A stretch of 64,000 nucleotides of DNA from Pseudomonas sp. ACN8 (GTDB lineage Bacteria; Pseudomonadota; Gammaproteobacteria; Pseudomonadales; Pseudomonadaceae): contig NZ_MRCS01000022.1 in NCBI RefSeq assembly GCF_002303925.1, positions 35,956-99,955 of the forward strand. The letters run 5' to 3'. Below are positions 53,991 to 62,662 of this stretch, one piece after another. The notes below the pieces were generated by a model. The model was not told the DNA's origin. It saw nothing but the letters and a program-made list of their open reading frames with translations, and ran no database searches. The position numbers were made by a program, and so were the translations under genes. Position 1 is the stretch's first letter. Each line of letters begins with the position of its first letter.

Positions 53991-54035
53991 GCTCCATGGC
54001 TTGTTTCACAAAAGCCCTTCCTTACGCCCCCCTCC

Positions 54036-54137
54036 TGTAGGAGCGAGCCTGCTCGCGATGAACCCGAGAACACCGCGGGGTGTCAGGTTCCCAGCGTTAT
54101 CGTTGGCGACCATCGCGAGCAGGCTCGCTCCTACAGG
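54036..54137. repeat. 102-bp REPIN between fleR and fliE
   Basis: This is the same element as at 11765, 23045, 25022 and 44098. Its spacer (GCGGGGTGTCAGGTTC..GCGTTATCGTTGGCGACC) is closest to the copy at 25022. It lies ten bases downstream of the fleR stop. Confidence 0.85.
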
Positions 54138-54147
54138 GGGGAAGGCA

Positions 54148-55530
54148 TCAGGTGGCGAACAAAAAGGCTTCCACATCCATGCCGGCATCGCGCATCTGCG
54201 CCAGCTTGTAACGCAGGGTTCGCGGGCTGATGCCCAGGCGCTCGGCCGCCTCTTTGCGACGACCGCGCTCGGCGCGCAGGGTATCGATGATCATCTGAAA
54301 TTCACGGCGACGCAGATCATCGCCCAGCGCACCGGCCGACTCGGACTCGACTTCCACGGGACGCGCCAACGTCGGCAGTGGTGCGCAAGCCACCGGCCCG
54401 GTCAGGCAGAAATCCTGCGGCTGGATCAAGCCACCCTGCTGCAGGATCAGCGCACGCTGAATCGCGTTGTCCAGTTCACGCACGTTGCCGGGCCACGGAT
54501 AACCGATCAGGCACGCTTGGGCCTCGGGGGACAATCTGGCAGCCGCATGCTTCATTTTATTGACGTGCCTGGCCAGCAGGCGCTCGGCCAGCGGCAGGAT
54601 GTCGGCGGTGCGCTCGCGCAACGGGCGCCAGGCCAGGGGAAACACCGACAGACGATAGTAAAGATCCTCGCGGAAGCGCCCCGCCGCCACTTCACCCGCG
54701 AGGTCGCGATTGGTGGTGGCGACCACACGAATGTCCAATGTGATCGGTTTGCGCGCCCCAACCCTTTCGACCTCGCGCTCTTGCAGCACGCGCAGCAATT
54801 TGGCCTGGAGCCCCAGGGGCATTTCGGAAATTTCGTCGAGCAGAATGGTGCCGCCGTCGGCCTGCTCGAACTTGCCGGCTTGCGCGGCAATGGCGCCGGT
54901 GAAGGAACCCTTCTCGTGCCCGAACAAGGTCGCTTCGAGCATGTTGTCCGGAATCGCCGCGCAGTTGATCGCAATGAACGGCTGATTGGCGCGATGAGAA
55001 TGCTGGTGGATGTAGCGCGCCAGCACTTCCTTGCCCGTGCCCGACTCACCCGAGATCAACACCGTGGAATCGCTGCGCGCGACCCGCGCTGCCAATTCGA
55101 GCAGCTGCGCGCTCGCCGGCTCGAATGCTATCGGCCCTTCGCCCTCGGCCAGGCCGAGATTGCCCAGGGCATGACGCCCCACCAGATCGAGCAATGCCTT
55201 GGGCTCGAATGGCTTGACCAGATAGTCCGCCGCCCCCTGGCGCATCGCATCGACCGCACGCTCGACCGCACCGTGGGCGGTCATCAGCAACACCGGCAAC
55301 TGCGGCTGCCGCGCTCGCAGCAGGCCCAGCAACTGGTGGCCGTCCATGCCCGGCATGTTGACGTCGCTGATTACCAGGTTGAAGGCCTCTTCGCCGACGG
55401 CAAGCAACGCCTCCTCTGCCGAACCCACCGCCTTGTAATCGTGCCCCGCGAGCAACAGCGTATCGGCCAATGCCTCGCGCAGCGCGCGGTCGTCCTCGAC
55501 CAACAGAACCTTGATACCCATCTGTGTCAC
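54148..55530 (-). CDS. fleR: Sigma-54-dependent response regulator FleR
   Basis: FleR activates class III flagellar genes. The 460 residues show a receiver (Asp in LVISDVNMPGMDG), a AAA+ domain ([21 protein letters not shown] loop in HEKGSFTGAIA; LLDEISEMPL) and a Fis-type helix-turn-helix (RRKEAAERLGISPRTLRYKL). The start shares ATGA with fleS. Confidence 0.96.
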   Translation of the reverse strand: MTQMGIKVLLVEDDRALREALADTLLLAGHDYKAVGSAEEALLAVGEEAFNLVISDVNMPGMDGHQLLGLLRARQPQLPVLLMTAHGAVERAVDAMRQGAADYLVKPFEPKALLDLVGRHALGNLGLAEGEGPIAFEPASAQLLELAARVARSDSTVLISGESGTGKEVLARYIHQHSHRANQPFIAINCAAIPDNMLEATLFGHEKGSFTGAIAAQAGKFEQADGGTILLDEISEMPLGLQAKLLRVLQEREVERVGARKPITLDIRVVATTNRDLAGEVAAGRFREDLYYRLSVFPLAWRPLRERTADILPLAERLLARHVNKMKHAAARLSPEAQACLIGYPWPGNVRELDNAIQRALILQQGGLIQPQDFCLTGPVACAPLPTLARPVEVESESAGALGDDLRRREFQMIIDTLRAERGRRKEAAERLGISPRTLRYKLAQMRDAGMDVEAFLFAT

Positions 55531-56738
55531 TCCGCTCCTTGAGCGCTGCTGAACAACGGCAGGATCACCTGCGCGCAGGTGCCGCGACCAAGCCGCGAAC
55601 GCAACTGCAATTCTCCCTGATGAGCACGAGCCACTGCCTTGACCACGGTCAGGCCAAGACCTGTTCCGGTAGTCTTGGTGGTAAAAAATGGCTCACCCAA
55701 TCGCGCCAGAACGGCGGCATCGATACCGCAGCCACTGTCGCTCACGCACAGGCGCAGGTTGCTGCCGCGGGTATAGAGGTGAATCTTGAGACGCAATTGA
55801 CCGGCACTGGCCTGAATGGCGTTCTCGATCAGATTGAGGATCGCGCCGACCAGGGTGTCGCGATTGCACAGCAACGCACCCGAGTGACTATCGCACTGCC
55901 AGCGGATCGGCAGATCCTGTACATGGGTCAGCGCCGCCGCTTGCAACGATTGCATCAATTGACCGGGGGTTACGCGATCGGTCAGCGGCAACTCACCACG
56001 GGCGAAGACCAACATGTCGCGCACCTGATGTTCCAGTTCGTGCAGGCGCTCCTTGAGGCGCCCGGCAAAGCGCTGCTGGGTGGCGACCGGCAGCTCTTGC
56101 TCGGTCAAATGACTGGCATACAGCAACGCGGCGGACAACGGCGTGCGTATCTGATGAGCCAACGAAGCAACCATGCGCCCCAGTGACGACAGCCGCTCAT
56201 GACGAGCCAGTTGATCCTGCAGGTGGCGGGTTTCGGTCAGGTCGTTGAGCAACACCAACTGGCCTGGCTCGGCGTCCAGCGAGCGCGTGGCGATCGACAG
56301 GCGCCGACCATCCTTGAGGGAGACTTCATGGCCATCGTCTTCGCGCGGCGCAAAACAGCGGGCAATGACGTGGCGCCACAATTCACCTTCCAGCGGCAGT
56401 CCCAGCAACTCGCACGCCGCCGGATTGGCTTCGCGCACGATGCCCTGGGCGTCAATGACGATGACACCGCCGGGTAACAGATCGAGGAGGTTTTGCAGGC
56501 GGTTGGCCAGGCGTTCTTTTTCCGCCAGTTCCTGCATGCGCTGGGCGCTGACCACCGCCAATTCACCCTTGAGCTCGGTGACCCGGGCTTCAAGCATGCT
56601 GTAGGAATCGGTCAACTGACTGGACATCTGATTGAACAGCGCGAATGCCTGCTCAAGGCCAAGCCGGCTCGCCTGCTCTACGGACGACGGTTGCCGCGAA
56701 GCATCAGGGACAGGAGACATCTGGGCGGCTTGGGGCAT
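55527..56738 (-). CDS. fleS: Flagellar sensor histidine kinase FleS
   Basis: FleS phosphorylates FleR in response to an unknown cytoplasmic signal. The 403-residue protein has no membrane helix. It has an N-terminal coiled coil, a PAS domain (LLPGGVIVIDAQGIVREANP near 90), a HisKA helix with His in SLAHQIRTPLSAALLY and an HATPase domain ending GRGTCAQVILPLFS. A sigma-54 promoter lies 54 bp upstream. Confidence 0.95.
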   Translation of the reverse strand: MPQAAQMSPVPDASRQPSSVEQASRLGLEQAFALFNQMSSQLTDSYSMLEARVTELKGELAVVSAQRMQELAEKERLANRLQNLLDLLPGGVIVIDAQGIVREANPAACELLGLPLEGELWRHVIARCFAPREDDGHEVSLKDGRRLSIATRSLDAEPGQLVLLNDLTETRHLQDQLARHERLSSLGRMVASLAHQIRTPLSAALLYASHLTEQELPVATQQRFAGRLKERLHELEHQVRDMLVFARGELPLTDRVTPGQLMQSLQAAALTHVQDLPIRWQCDSHSGALLCNRDTLVGAILNLIENAIQASAGQLRLKIHLYTRGSNLRLCVSDSGCGIDAAVLARLGEPFFTTKTTGTGLGLTVVKAVARAHQGELQLRSRLGRGTCAQVILPLFSSAQGAE

Positions 56739-56791
56739 CGTGCTCTCTCGCTTGGCTGACCGTCAGTTAAACGGAACGTTGCGAGGGACTT

Positions 56792-56807
56792 AGCAATACC
56801 CGTGCCT
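56792..56807 (-). promoter_or_regulatory. Sigma-54 promoter of fleSR
   Basis: The minus strand reads AGGCACGGGTATTGCT; apart from the first base this is the sigma-54 consensus. It is 54-69 bp before fleS, where FleQ activates in P. aeruginosa. Confidence 0.8.
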
Positions 56808-56848
56808 AAAAAAAACTGCTTATAAATGAATGGATTGGAAAACAGGCG

Positions 56849-58324
56849 TCAATCATCCGCCTGTTCGTCTCCATCACGACGGCTCATGCCGTACTTGCGC
56901 ATCTTTTCCACCAGCGTGGTACGACGGATGCGCAGGCGCTCGGCAGCGCGGGCCACAATGCCGTTGGCATCATCCAGCGCCTGCTGGATCAGCCCCTGCT
57001 CCAGACCACCGAGGTAGTCCTTCAGGTCCAGGCCTTCCGGCGGCAGCATGGCATTGGCGGTGAAGTCCTGGGTATGGCCGTTGATGGCCACGCGCTCTTC
57101 CAGATCGCTGCGCAGGCTGTCGACCATTTGCTCGTCTTCATCGTCGACGTAGCGGAATTTCTTCGGCAACTCGACCACGCCGATCACGCCGTATGGGTGC
57201 ATGATCGCCATGCGCTCCACCAGGTTGGCCAGTTCGCGGACGTTGCCCGGCCAGGCATGGCGGCACAGCGACATGATCGCCGCCGAGTTGAAACGGATCG
57301 AACCGCGCTTCTCGTGCTCCATGCGCGAGATCAGTTCGTTCATCAGCAGCGGAATGTCTTCGACGCGCTCACGCAGCGGCGCCATCTCGATCGGGAACAC
57401 ATTCAGGCGGTAGTACAGGTCTTCGCGGAAGGTGCCGATCTCGATCATGCTTTCGAGATTCTTGTGGGTCGCCGCAATGATGCGCACGTCGACGCTCTGG
57501 GTCTTGTTGCTGCCCACGCGCTCGAAGGTGCGCTCCTGCAACACGCGCAGCAACTTGACCTGCATCGGCAGCGGCATGTCGCCGATTTCATCGAGGAACA
57601 GGGTGCCGCCGTTGGCCAGTTCGAATCGACCGGCGCGGCTGGTGATCGCCCCGGTGAAGGCGCCCTTCTCATGGCCGAACAATTCGCTTTCCAGCAACTC
57701 GGCCGGGATCGCACCGCAGTTGACCGGCACGAACGGCGCTTCGCGGCGCTTGGAATGGTAATGCAGGTTGCGCGCAACCACTTCCTTGCCGGTGCCGGAC
57801 TCACCGAGGATCAGCACACTGGCATCGGTGTCGGCGACTTGCTGCATCATCTGGCGGACGTGTTGAATCGCCCGGCTGGTACCGACAAGGCTGCGGAAAA
57901 GATTGGGTTCGCGATGGCGACCGCGCTCGCGGGCCTGGTCGTACATCTCGCGATAGACCTGGGCACGGTGCAGCGAATCGAGCAATTTGCTGTAGCTGGG
58001 CGGCATTTCGAGGGTCGAAAGCACTCGCCGACGCTGGTCTTCGGGCAGGTCAATGGAAGAATTATCGCCCATTAACAAAACCGGAAGGAACTCATCCCAT
58101 GTCGAGAGTGTCTTAAGCAAACCCAGAAGTGCACCAGGAGCGTTGACCGTCCCGATGAGGACGCAGATCACTTCACGACTTGACGACAAAGAGCCGACAG
58201 CCTGCTGCCAGTCATGGCTACCGCAGGGTAAATTTTCTTCGCCGAGAAAATTTAAAATCACCGCCAGGTCGCGGCGGCGGACGCTATCGTCATCGATCAG
58301 CAGAATTTTGGTTTCACGCCACAT
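56849..58324 (-). CDS. fleQ: Master flagellar regulator FleQ
   Basis: FleQ is the c-di-GMP-binding enhancer protein at the top of the flagellar cascade. The 491-residue protein has a FleQ-type N-terminal receiver-like domain lacking the usual phospho-Asp pattern. It then has a AAA+ domain ([25 protein letters not shown] in [29 protein letters not shown]) and a Fis-type DNA-binding domain ([20 protein letters not shown]). FleN antagonises it. Confidence 0.97.
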   Translation of the reverse strand: MWRETKILLIDDDSVRRRDLAVILNFLGEENLPCGSHDWQQAVGSLSSSREVICVLIGTVNAPGALLGLLKTLSTWDEFLPVLLMGDNSSIDLPEDQRRRVLSTLEMPPSYSKLLDSLHRAQVYREMYDQARERGRHREPNLFRSLVGTSRAIQHVRQMMQQVADTDASVLILGESGTGKEVVARNLHYHSKRREAPFVPVNCGAIPAELLESELFGHEKGAFTGAITSRAGRFELANGGTLFLDEIGDMPLPMQVKLLRVLQERTFERVGSNKTQSVDVRIIAATHKNLESMIEIGTFREDLYYRLNVFPIEMAPLRERVEDIPLLMNELISRMEHEKRGSIRFNSAAIMSLCRHAWPGNVRELANLVERMAIMHPYGVIGVVELPKKFRYVDDEDEQMVDSLRSDLEERVAINGHTQDFTANAMLPPEGLDLKDYLGGLEQGLIQQALDDANGIVARAAERLRIRRTTLVEKMRKYGMSRRDGDEQADD

Positions 58325-58430
58325 GCAATAGCAACTTCCCTAGTCAACTCAATGCCCAAAATGCTGGGGCAAGCTAAACGCTTGCAGGCCTGATATGCCT
58401 GAAGACGACTGAAATCTGGAACCAGCCACT

Positions 58431-58459
58431 AGTTAAGTCAAAAAACCGTGCACAGTCAA
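58431..58459 (-). promoter_or_regulatory. Possible sigma-70 promoter of fleQ
   Basis: On the minus strand TTGACT is followed after 17 bases by TTAACT, about 110 bp before fleQ. Another TTGACT overlaps the spacer. The match is moderate and unproven; fleQ is known to use sigma-70 rather than sigma-54. Confidence 0.3.
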
Positions 58460-58496
58460 ATTTATGGCGCACATGTCTGGATTAACCTGGGTTTAA

Positions 58497-58793
58497 TTAA
58501 CCAAACAGATGGTAAACCTTTGCCGCGTTTTGTGCTTGGTGGATCTGCGACATCTCATCGACTATCGCCTGCCTCGCTCCCGTTGCCGCCTCAAGTAGCT
58601 GCTTGTAGACCCCCAGCAACTCCTCAAGATTATCGCGCAACGCCGCCTCGTCCACCGAAGGTTCACTCAAGACGTCTTCCATGCAGGAACGGCAAGCCTG
58701 GTCCAACTCCCCGATAGCTTCCCAGTTACGCTCGGCCAGAGCGCCTACAAGACCTTCCCGGGTTTGTTCGATTCGCTGCAATACAAGACTCAT
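58497..58793 (-). CDS. fliT: Flagellar protein FliT-like chaperone
   Basis: This 98-residue all-helical protein starts MSLVLQRIEQTREGLVGALA and follows fliS by ten bases. In Pseudomonas this position is occupied by the FliT/FliS-prime chaperone for the cap protein FliD. I used ATG 58793, with AGGAGA nearby, instead of an earlier in-frame ATG that would lie within fliS. Confidence 0.8.
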   Translation of the reverse strand: MSLVLQRIEQTREGLVGALAERNWEAIGELDQACRSCMEDVLSEPSVDEAALRDNLEELLGVYKQLLEAATGARQAIVDEMSQIHQAQNAAKVYHLFG

Positions 58794-58803
58794 GGTGATC
58801 TCC

Positions 58804-59199
58804 TTAAAACTGAGGACCTGGCGTGCCGATGGCATCCCAGCCGTCCTTGACCGTGTTCAGCAGGTCAGCGACTTCGTCGAGGATCTTTGAATCGGTATTG
58901 ACGTTGGCTTGCGCCAGACGTTTCATCATGTAAGCGTAGAGACTGTCCAGCTCGCCCACCGACTCAGCCTTGTTATCCAGATCCAGACCTTCACGCAGAC
59001 CACCGATAATGCCGATGGCCTTGCTGATGAACACACCCTTGTTCGGGATGTCTTTGCGTTCGATCGCACCTTTGGCCTGGGCAATTCGATCCAGGCCTCC
59101 CTCCATCAGCATTTGCACCAGACGATGAGGGCTGGCTTCGGAAGTCTGGGCCTGAGCGCCAATCTTCTGATATTGGCGAAGGGCTAACATTGGATTCAT
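58804..59199 (-). CDS. fliS: Flagellin export chaperone FliS
   Basis: FliS caps the disordered C-terminus of flagellin before export. The 131-residue protein begins MNPMLALRQYQKIGAQAQTS and has EASPHRLVQMLMEGGLDRIA and SLYAYMMKRLAQANVNTDSK, all FliS hallmarks. ATG 59199 fits the family start. A sigma-28-like promoter lies 40-66 bp upstream. Confidence 0.95.
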   Translation of the reverse strand: MNPMLALRQYQKIGAQAQTSEASPHRLVQMLMEGGLDRIAQAKGAIERKDIPNKGVFISKAIGIIGGLREGLDLDNKAESVGELDSLYAYMMKRLAQANVNTDSKILDEVADLLNTVKDGWDAIGTPGPQF

Positions 59200-59238
59200 G
59201 TTGTACCTCATCTGAATTCTTTGGTTCGTATAACCAGC

Positions 59239-59265
59239 ATATCGACGACGCGTCAAAAAACTTTA
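59239..59265 (-). promoter_or_regulatory. Sigma-28 promoter of fliST
   Basis: The minus strand reads TAAAGTTT...GTCGATAT with a 15-base gap between TAAA and GTCGATAT, close to TAAA-N15-GCCGATAA. It lies after the fliD terminator, so fliS-fliT form a separate FliA-dependent unit. Confidence 0.7.
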
Positions 59266-59276
59266 GATGCAAATGC

Positions 59277-59313
59277 AAAAAGCCCGGAACGCCGAAAACG
59301 TCGCCGGGCTTTT
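59277..59313 (-). terminator. Rho-independent terminator after fliD
   Basis: On the minus strand AGCCCGG pairs with CCGGGCT around a G/C-rich loop and is followed by TTTTT. It lies 17 bp past the fliD stop. Confidence 0.85.
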
Positions 59314-59329
59314 GGCGTTTACCGCGTTA

Positions 59330-60772
59330 TCAGCTGTTCTTCTGCTGCGCCGAGATCGCTTCGAACATCGAAGTAATGTTGCTGGCAGTGGCCTTCAGCT
59401 TTCCGACCAGGGTGTCCATGTCGTTGTACTTTTTGGTCAACACGGCAGTTAGCGTTTCAACCCGACGATCCAGCGCGACCTGTTGGTTGGACAGATTGGT
59501 CTTGGCCTTGGCCAGGTTGGTCGAGCGCGCATCCAGGATGCCGTCCTTGCCGGTGACGGTATAAGGCGTGATGGCATCGTTCATACGATCCAGCAAGCCT
59601 TTGGAGGCGGCACCGGTTGCTGCCGGGTCGCCCAGGAACAGCTTCTGAACCTCACCACCGAGCTGCTGCGCACCCATGGCGGTTGTAAACTTGGCACTGT
59701 CAAAATCCAGCGCACCGGTCTTCTGGTTGGTGGTAATACCCAACTGCGACAGAACCGTGAGTTTGTCACCCGCACCCGTCGTGGCCAGAGGCTCACGAAT
59801 CGACGCCAGAATACCGCGCGCCAGAGGGTCACCGGTCAACGCTGCCGCAACGGTCGGTTTGCCGTCGTCATCCAGAGTTGGCTTGGTCAAGGCATTCACG
59901 CTGGTCACGACCTGGTTGTAAGCATCCACGAACGTCTGAATGGATTTTTTCAAGCCATCGCTGTTCGGGCCCACTGTTACCGTTGTGGTTGCATTACCAC
60001 CGGCGACCAGATTAAGGGTCAAGCCGGAGATCGCCTTATCGACCGTGTTGCTCTTGCTGGTCAGCGCGAGGCCATCCACGCTGAAGCTCGCATCCATCGC
60101 GAACTCACCGATGGCACCGGCCGAGGTCGCCGTCGGCGGCGTGTCCATTTTCTGGCCAGCGGTGATTTCCAGGCCTGCAATACCACTGAGGGTGATATCG
60201 GAACCGGCACCGGTCGTCGTCGAACCCATCACCAGACGCGAACCGTACTGGTCGGTCACGATGTTGGCGCTGAAGCCGTTGGCGCCCTGCTGGGTGTTGA
60301 TCGCATCACGCACCGATTGCAACGTTGCGCCCGCCGGAATGGTCACGGGACGGCTGACGCCATTTTGCGTGATATTCAGCGTACCTTCAGGAATAGAGCT
60401 GGTGACGCCACCAACAAAAGCGGCAGTCGCCACTTTGGAGGAGGTCGCAAGGTTGGTGACCTTGATCGAATACGTACCGTTGACGGCCGTATTGCTGGCT
60501 ACCGCTGTCAGCACTTTTGGATCGGCGGACGTCGCAGTGAAACCCAGGAATTGCGGATTTTTGGTATCGCCCAGATTCTTGATCGCCGCCTGAAAGTTCG
60601 CCAGGACACTTTTGAGGCTACCAATCGCGGAGATCTGCGAAGTGTTGGTAGCCGTCTGACGAGTGATCTGATTCTGTTTGGCGGCCTTATCGGCATCCAC
60701 CAATGCTTTGACGATGGCGGTGGTATCGAGGCCAGAGCCTAAACCCAGACCCGGTAGAATTGGACTTGCCAT
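59330..60772 (-). CDS. fliD: Flagellar cap protein FliD
   Basis: FliD folds flagellin at the filament tip and is an adhesin in Pseudomonas. The 480-residue protein begins MASPILPGLGLGSGLDTTAI, has the D0-D1 coiled regions at both ends (KAAKQNQITRQTATNTSQIS; ILDARSTNLAKAKTNLSNQQ) and variable D2/D3 domains between. Its promoter region holds an imperfect sigma-54 site. Confidence 0.95.
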   Translation of the reverse strand: MASPILPGLGLGSGLDTTAIVKALVDADKAAKQNQITRQTATNTSQISAIGSLKSVLANFQAAIKNLGDTKNPQFLGFTATSADPKVLTAVASNTAVNGTYSIKVTNLATSSKVATAAFVGGVTSSIPEGTLNITQNGVSRPVTIPAGATLQSVRDAINTQQGANGFSANIVTDQYGSRLVMGSTTTGAGSDITLSGIAGLEITAGQKMDTPPTATSAGAIGEFAMDASFSVDGLALTSKSNTVDKAISGLTLNLVAGGNATTTVTVGPNSDGLKKSIQTFVDAYNQVVTSVNALTKPTLDDDGKPTVAAALTGDPLARGILASIREPLATTGAGDKLTVLSQLGITTNQKTGALDFDSAKFTTAMGAQQLGGEVQKLFLGDPAATGAASKGLLDRMNDAITPYTVTGKDGILDARSTNLAKAKTNLSNQQVALDRRVETLTAVLTKKYNDMDTLVGKLKATASNITSMFEAISAQQKNS

Positions 60773-60834
60773 GTTGAGCTCCCTTCAGTGTGTCGCCGGC
60801 CTTTTGACCACTACAACGCCCAAAAGAACATAGC

Positions 60835-60850
60835 AACAAAATTCGTGCCA
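60835..60850 (-). promoter_or_regulatory. Imperfect sigma-54 site upstream of fliD
   Basis: The minus strand reads TGGCACGAATTTTGTT. The -24 half is perfect, but the -12 GC is GT. It lies 63-78 bp before fliD and directly after the flaG stop. Confidence 0.5.
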
Positions 60851-60854
60851 GCTG

Positions 60855-61220
60855 TCAGACTTTTGCGCTGAACAACAGGCTGCTTGCATCATTCAAACTG
60901 TTTGCCAGTTTCAGGACTTCTTCGTTGGGGATCTGGCGGACCACCTCACCGGAGTCGCCGGCAATTACCTTGACCACTACTTTGCCTGAAGGCTCATCAA
61001 TCGAAAACTCCAGGTTACGCTTGACCGATTGTACGAACTTTTCGATTTCCTCAACGGCCATCTTCAGTTTTTCCTGTTCGGTTTTTGCGCTTTTACTTTC
61101 TTCCTTGACGGCTACCACTTGCGCAGTTTCCGCTCGAGGCTTCTGCGCAGGCTTGTCGGCAACAGTCGTCGCCTGCTGTGCCGCAGGATAAGACAAGTTC
61201 AGCTTGACGCTCATATCCAT
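60855..61220 (-). CDS. flaG: FlaG family protein
   Basis: FlaG affects filament length. The 121-residue protein has a Lys/Ala/Gln-rich variable N-terminus and the conserved C-terminal domain VQSVKRNLEFSIDEPSGKVV and VRQIPNEEVLKLANSL. Four start codons lie close together (61229, 61226, 61220, 61214). GAGAGG at 61230-61235 favours 61220 by spacing. Confidence 0.9.
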   Translation of the reverse strand: MDMSVKLNLSYPAAQQATTVADKPAQKPRAETAQVVAVKEESKSAKTEQEKLKMAVEEIEKFVQSVKRNLEFSIDEPSGKVVVKVIAGDSGEVVRQIPNEEVLKLANSLNDASSLLFSAKV

Positions 61221-61281
61221 GTCCATCACCTCTCAAAGTGAAAAAGCGAGAGAGCACGCAAGCGCACTCCCCCGCCAAAAC

Positions 61282-61308
61282 TCATCGGCTATTACTGAAG
61301 CAGTTTCA
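61282..61308 (-). promoter_or_regulatory. Weak sigma-28-like promoter at the end of fliC
   Basis: The minus strand has TGAA, 15 bases, then GCCGATGA, differing from TAAA-N15-GCCGATAA at two positions. It overlaps the last codons of fliC and could drive flaG alone. Confidence 0.4.
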
Positions 61309-62137
61309 GTACAGCGGATGGCAGTTGGTTGGCCTGGGCCAGAACTGCGGTGGAAGCTTGTTGCAGAGTCTGCTGCTTGGTCAGCTGTGCAGTTTCAGCA
61401 GCGAAGTCGGTATCTTGTACGCGGCTCAGTGCAGCGCTGGCGTTTTCGTTGATGTTCTGCAGGTTGGAGATGGTGGTCGAGAAACGGTTCTGAGCAGCAC
61501 CCAGGTCAGCGCGAGTGGCGTTGATGTTTGCCAGGGCAGCATCGATTGCCGAGATCGAAGCATCAACGTTGGTGTGGTTGGTAGCGTTGTCCACACCAGA
61601 GATGACCAGACCGGTCATGCCCAGGGCGCTGGCGTCGAAGCTGGTCGACAGGGTCAGAGTGATCTGGTTGTCGGAAGTTGTGTTCGAACCTACCTGGAAC
61701 TCCATCGCACCAGCAGTACCGTCGATCAGAGCCTTACCGTTCAGGTTGGTCGATTGAGCGATACGGGTCAATTCAGCAACGGACTGTTGGAATTCTTTGT
61801 CCAGAGCGGTACGGTCAGCAGTACCGTTCGAGTCGTTTCGCGATTGCAGCGAGATTTCACGCATACGTTGCAGAATGTTGCTCGACTCTTGCAGAGCGCC
61901 TTCAGCGGTCTGAGCGATCGAAACACCGTCGTTGGCGTTTTTGATAGCCATGGTCTGACCACGGATTTGCGAAGTCATGCGGGTAGCGATCTGCAGGCCA
62001 GCGGCGTCGTCTTTAGCGCTGTTGATTTTCAGGCCGGAGGACAGACGGGACATCGAGGTCGACAGTGCGTCGGACGCACGGTTCAGGTTCTTCTGAACAC
62101 CCAGGGAAGTAGTGTTGGTGTTTACTGTTAAAGCCAT
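61292..62137 (-). CDS. fliC: Flagellin FliC
   Basis: The filament protein has 281 residues, a short flagellin. The conserved N-terminus MALTVNTNTTSLGVQKNLNR, TLR5-type region (LQRMREISLQS) and C-terminal D1/D0 (ATRADLGAAQNRFSTTISNL, AVLAQANQLPSAVLKLLQ) are present; the central variable domain is only about 70 residues. It has a good ribosome site (GAGGAATT) and a sigma-28 promoter. Confidence 0.97.
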   Translation of the reverse strand: MALTVNTNTTSLGVQKNLNRASDALSTSMSRLSSGLKINSAKDDAAGLQIATRMTSQIRGQTMAIKNANDGVSIAQTAEGALQESSNILQRMREISLQSRNDSNGTADRTALDKEFQQSVAELTRIAQSTNLNGKALIDGTAGAMEFQVGSNTTSDNQITLTLSTSFDASALGMTGLVISGVDNATNHTNVDASISAIDAALANINATRADLGAAQNRFSTTISNLQNINENASAALSRVQDTDFAAETAQLTKQQTLQQASTAVLAQANQLPSAVLKLLQ

Positions 62138-62217
62138 GACGAATTCCTCGTTGGTTGGGTACTACGGCTTCCGGCCCTGGCAACCGCCCGGTATGGCCTA
62201 GAGAACCTTCGTAATAG

Positions 62218-62244
62218 TTATCGTCGCCAACGCAGGTTGCTTTA
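62218..62244 (-). promoter_or_regulatory. Sigma-28 promoter of fliC
   Basis: The minus strand reads TAAA, 15 bases, then GACGATAA, one base off the TAAA-N15-GCCGATAA consensus. It is 81-107 bp before the fliC start. Confidence 0.85.
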
Positions 62245-62392
62245 GCAGAATTTCGAAAATTTTTGCCATCAGGTGGCCACCCCCCCGTAAATCAAGGTCT
62301 TGGCGACCGCTCGACAGCGAATAAATGGCGTCAGGAATTCGCCACTCACTCAGAACAATGCCCTCCTGACAGCCGCGACAGAGCAAAATTGT

Positions 62393-62662
62393 TCAAATGG
62401 ACAGATTGTCAGTCACCACCTGTACCAGCTCGTATTCCAGATAGTCGGCCAACGCCAACCAATTCTGGGTTTCCTGGCATTGCAGCATCTGAGCAAGCAC
62501 CTGCAACCACTGCTGCTGACTTTGCTGCGATGCCTTGTCGAATGACGGCTGTATATCAGTCACAAGATCGATCATCACGCCCTCGGCCTCCACGTCCCGC
62601 CCCAGGCGAAACAGGACGGCGCACTCGCGCGCCCTGACAACAAACGAATCGCTCATGCTCAT
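62393..62662 (-). CDS. Small conserved-looking protein after the MAF gene
   Basis: This 89-residue acidic helical protein begins MSMSDSFVVRARECAVLFRL and has a Gln-rich helix (SQQSQQQWLQVLAQMLQCQE). Its ATG overlaps the MAF gene stop as ATGA, so the two are translated together. I do not recognise a family; its position suggests help to the flagellin modification enzyme. Confidence 0.7.
   Translation of the reverse strand: MSMSDSFVVRARECAVLFRLGRDVEAEGVMIDLVTDIQPSFDKASQQSQQQWLQVLAQMLQCQETQNWLALADYLEYELVQVVTDNLSI

Noticed and set aside
61230..61291. Rho-independent terminator after fliC
   Set aside because: The possible stem near 61240-61270 has several mismatches; only a short T-run follows.
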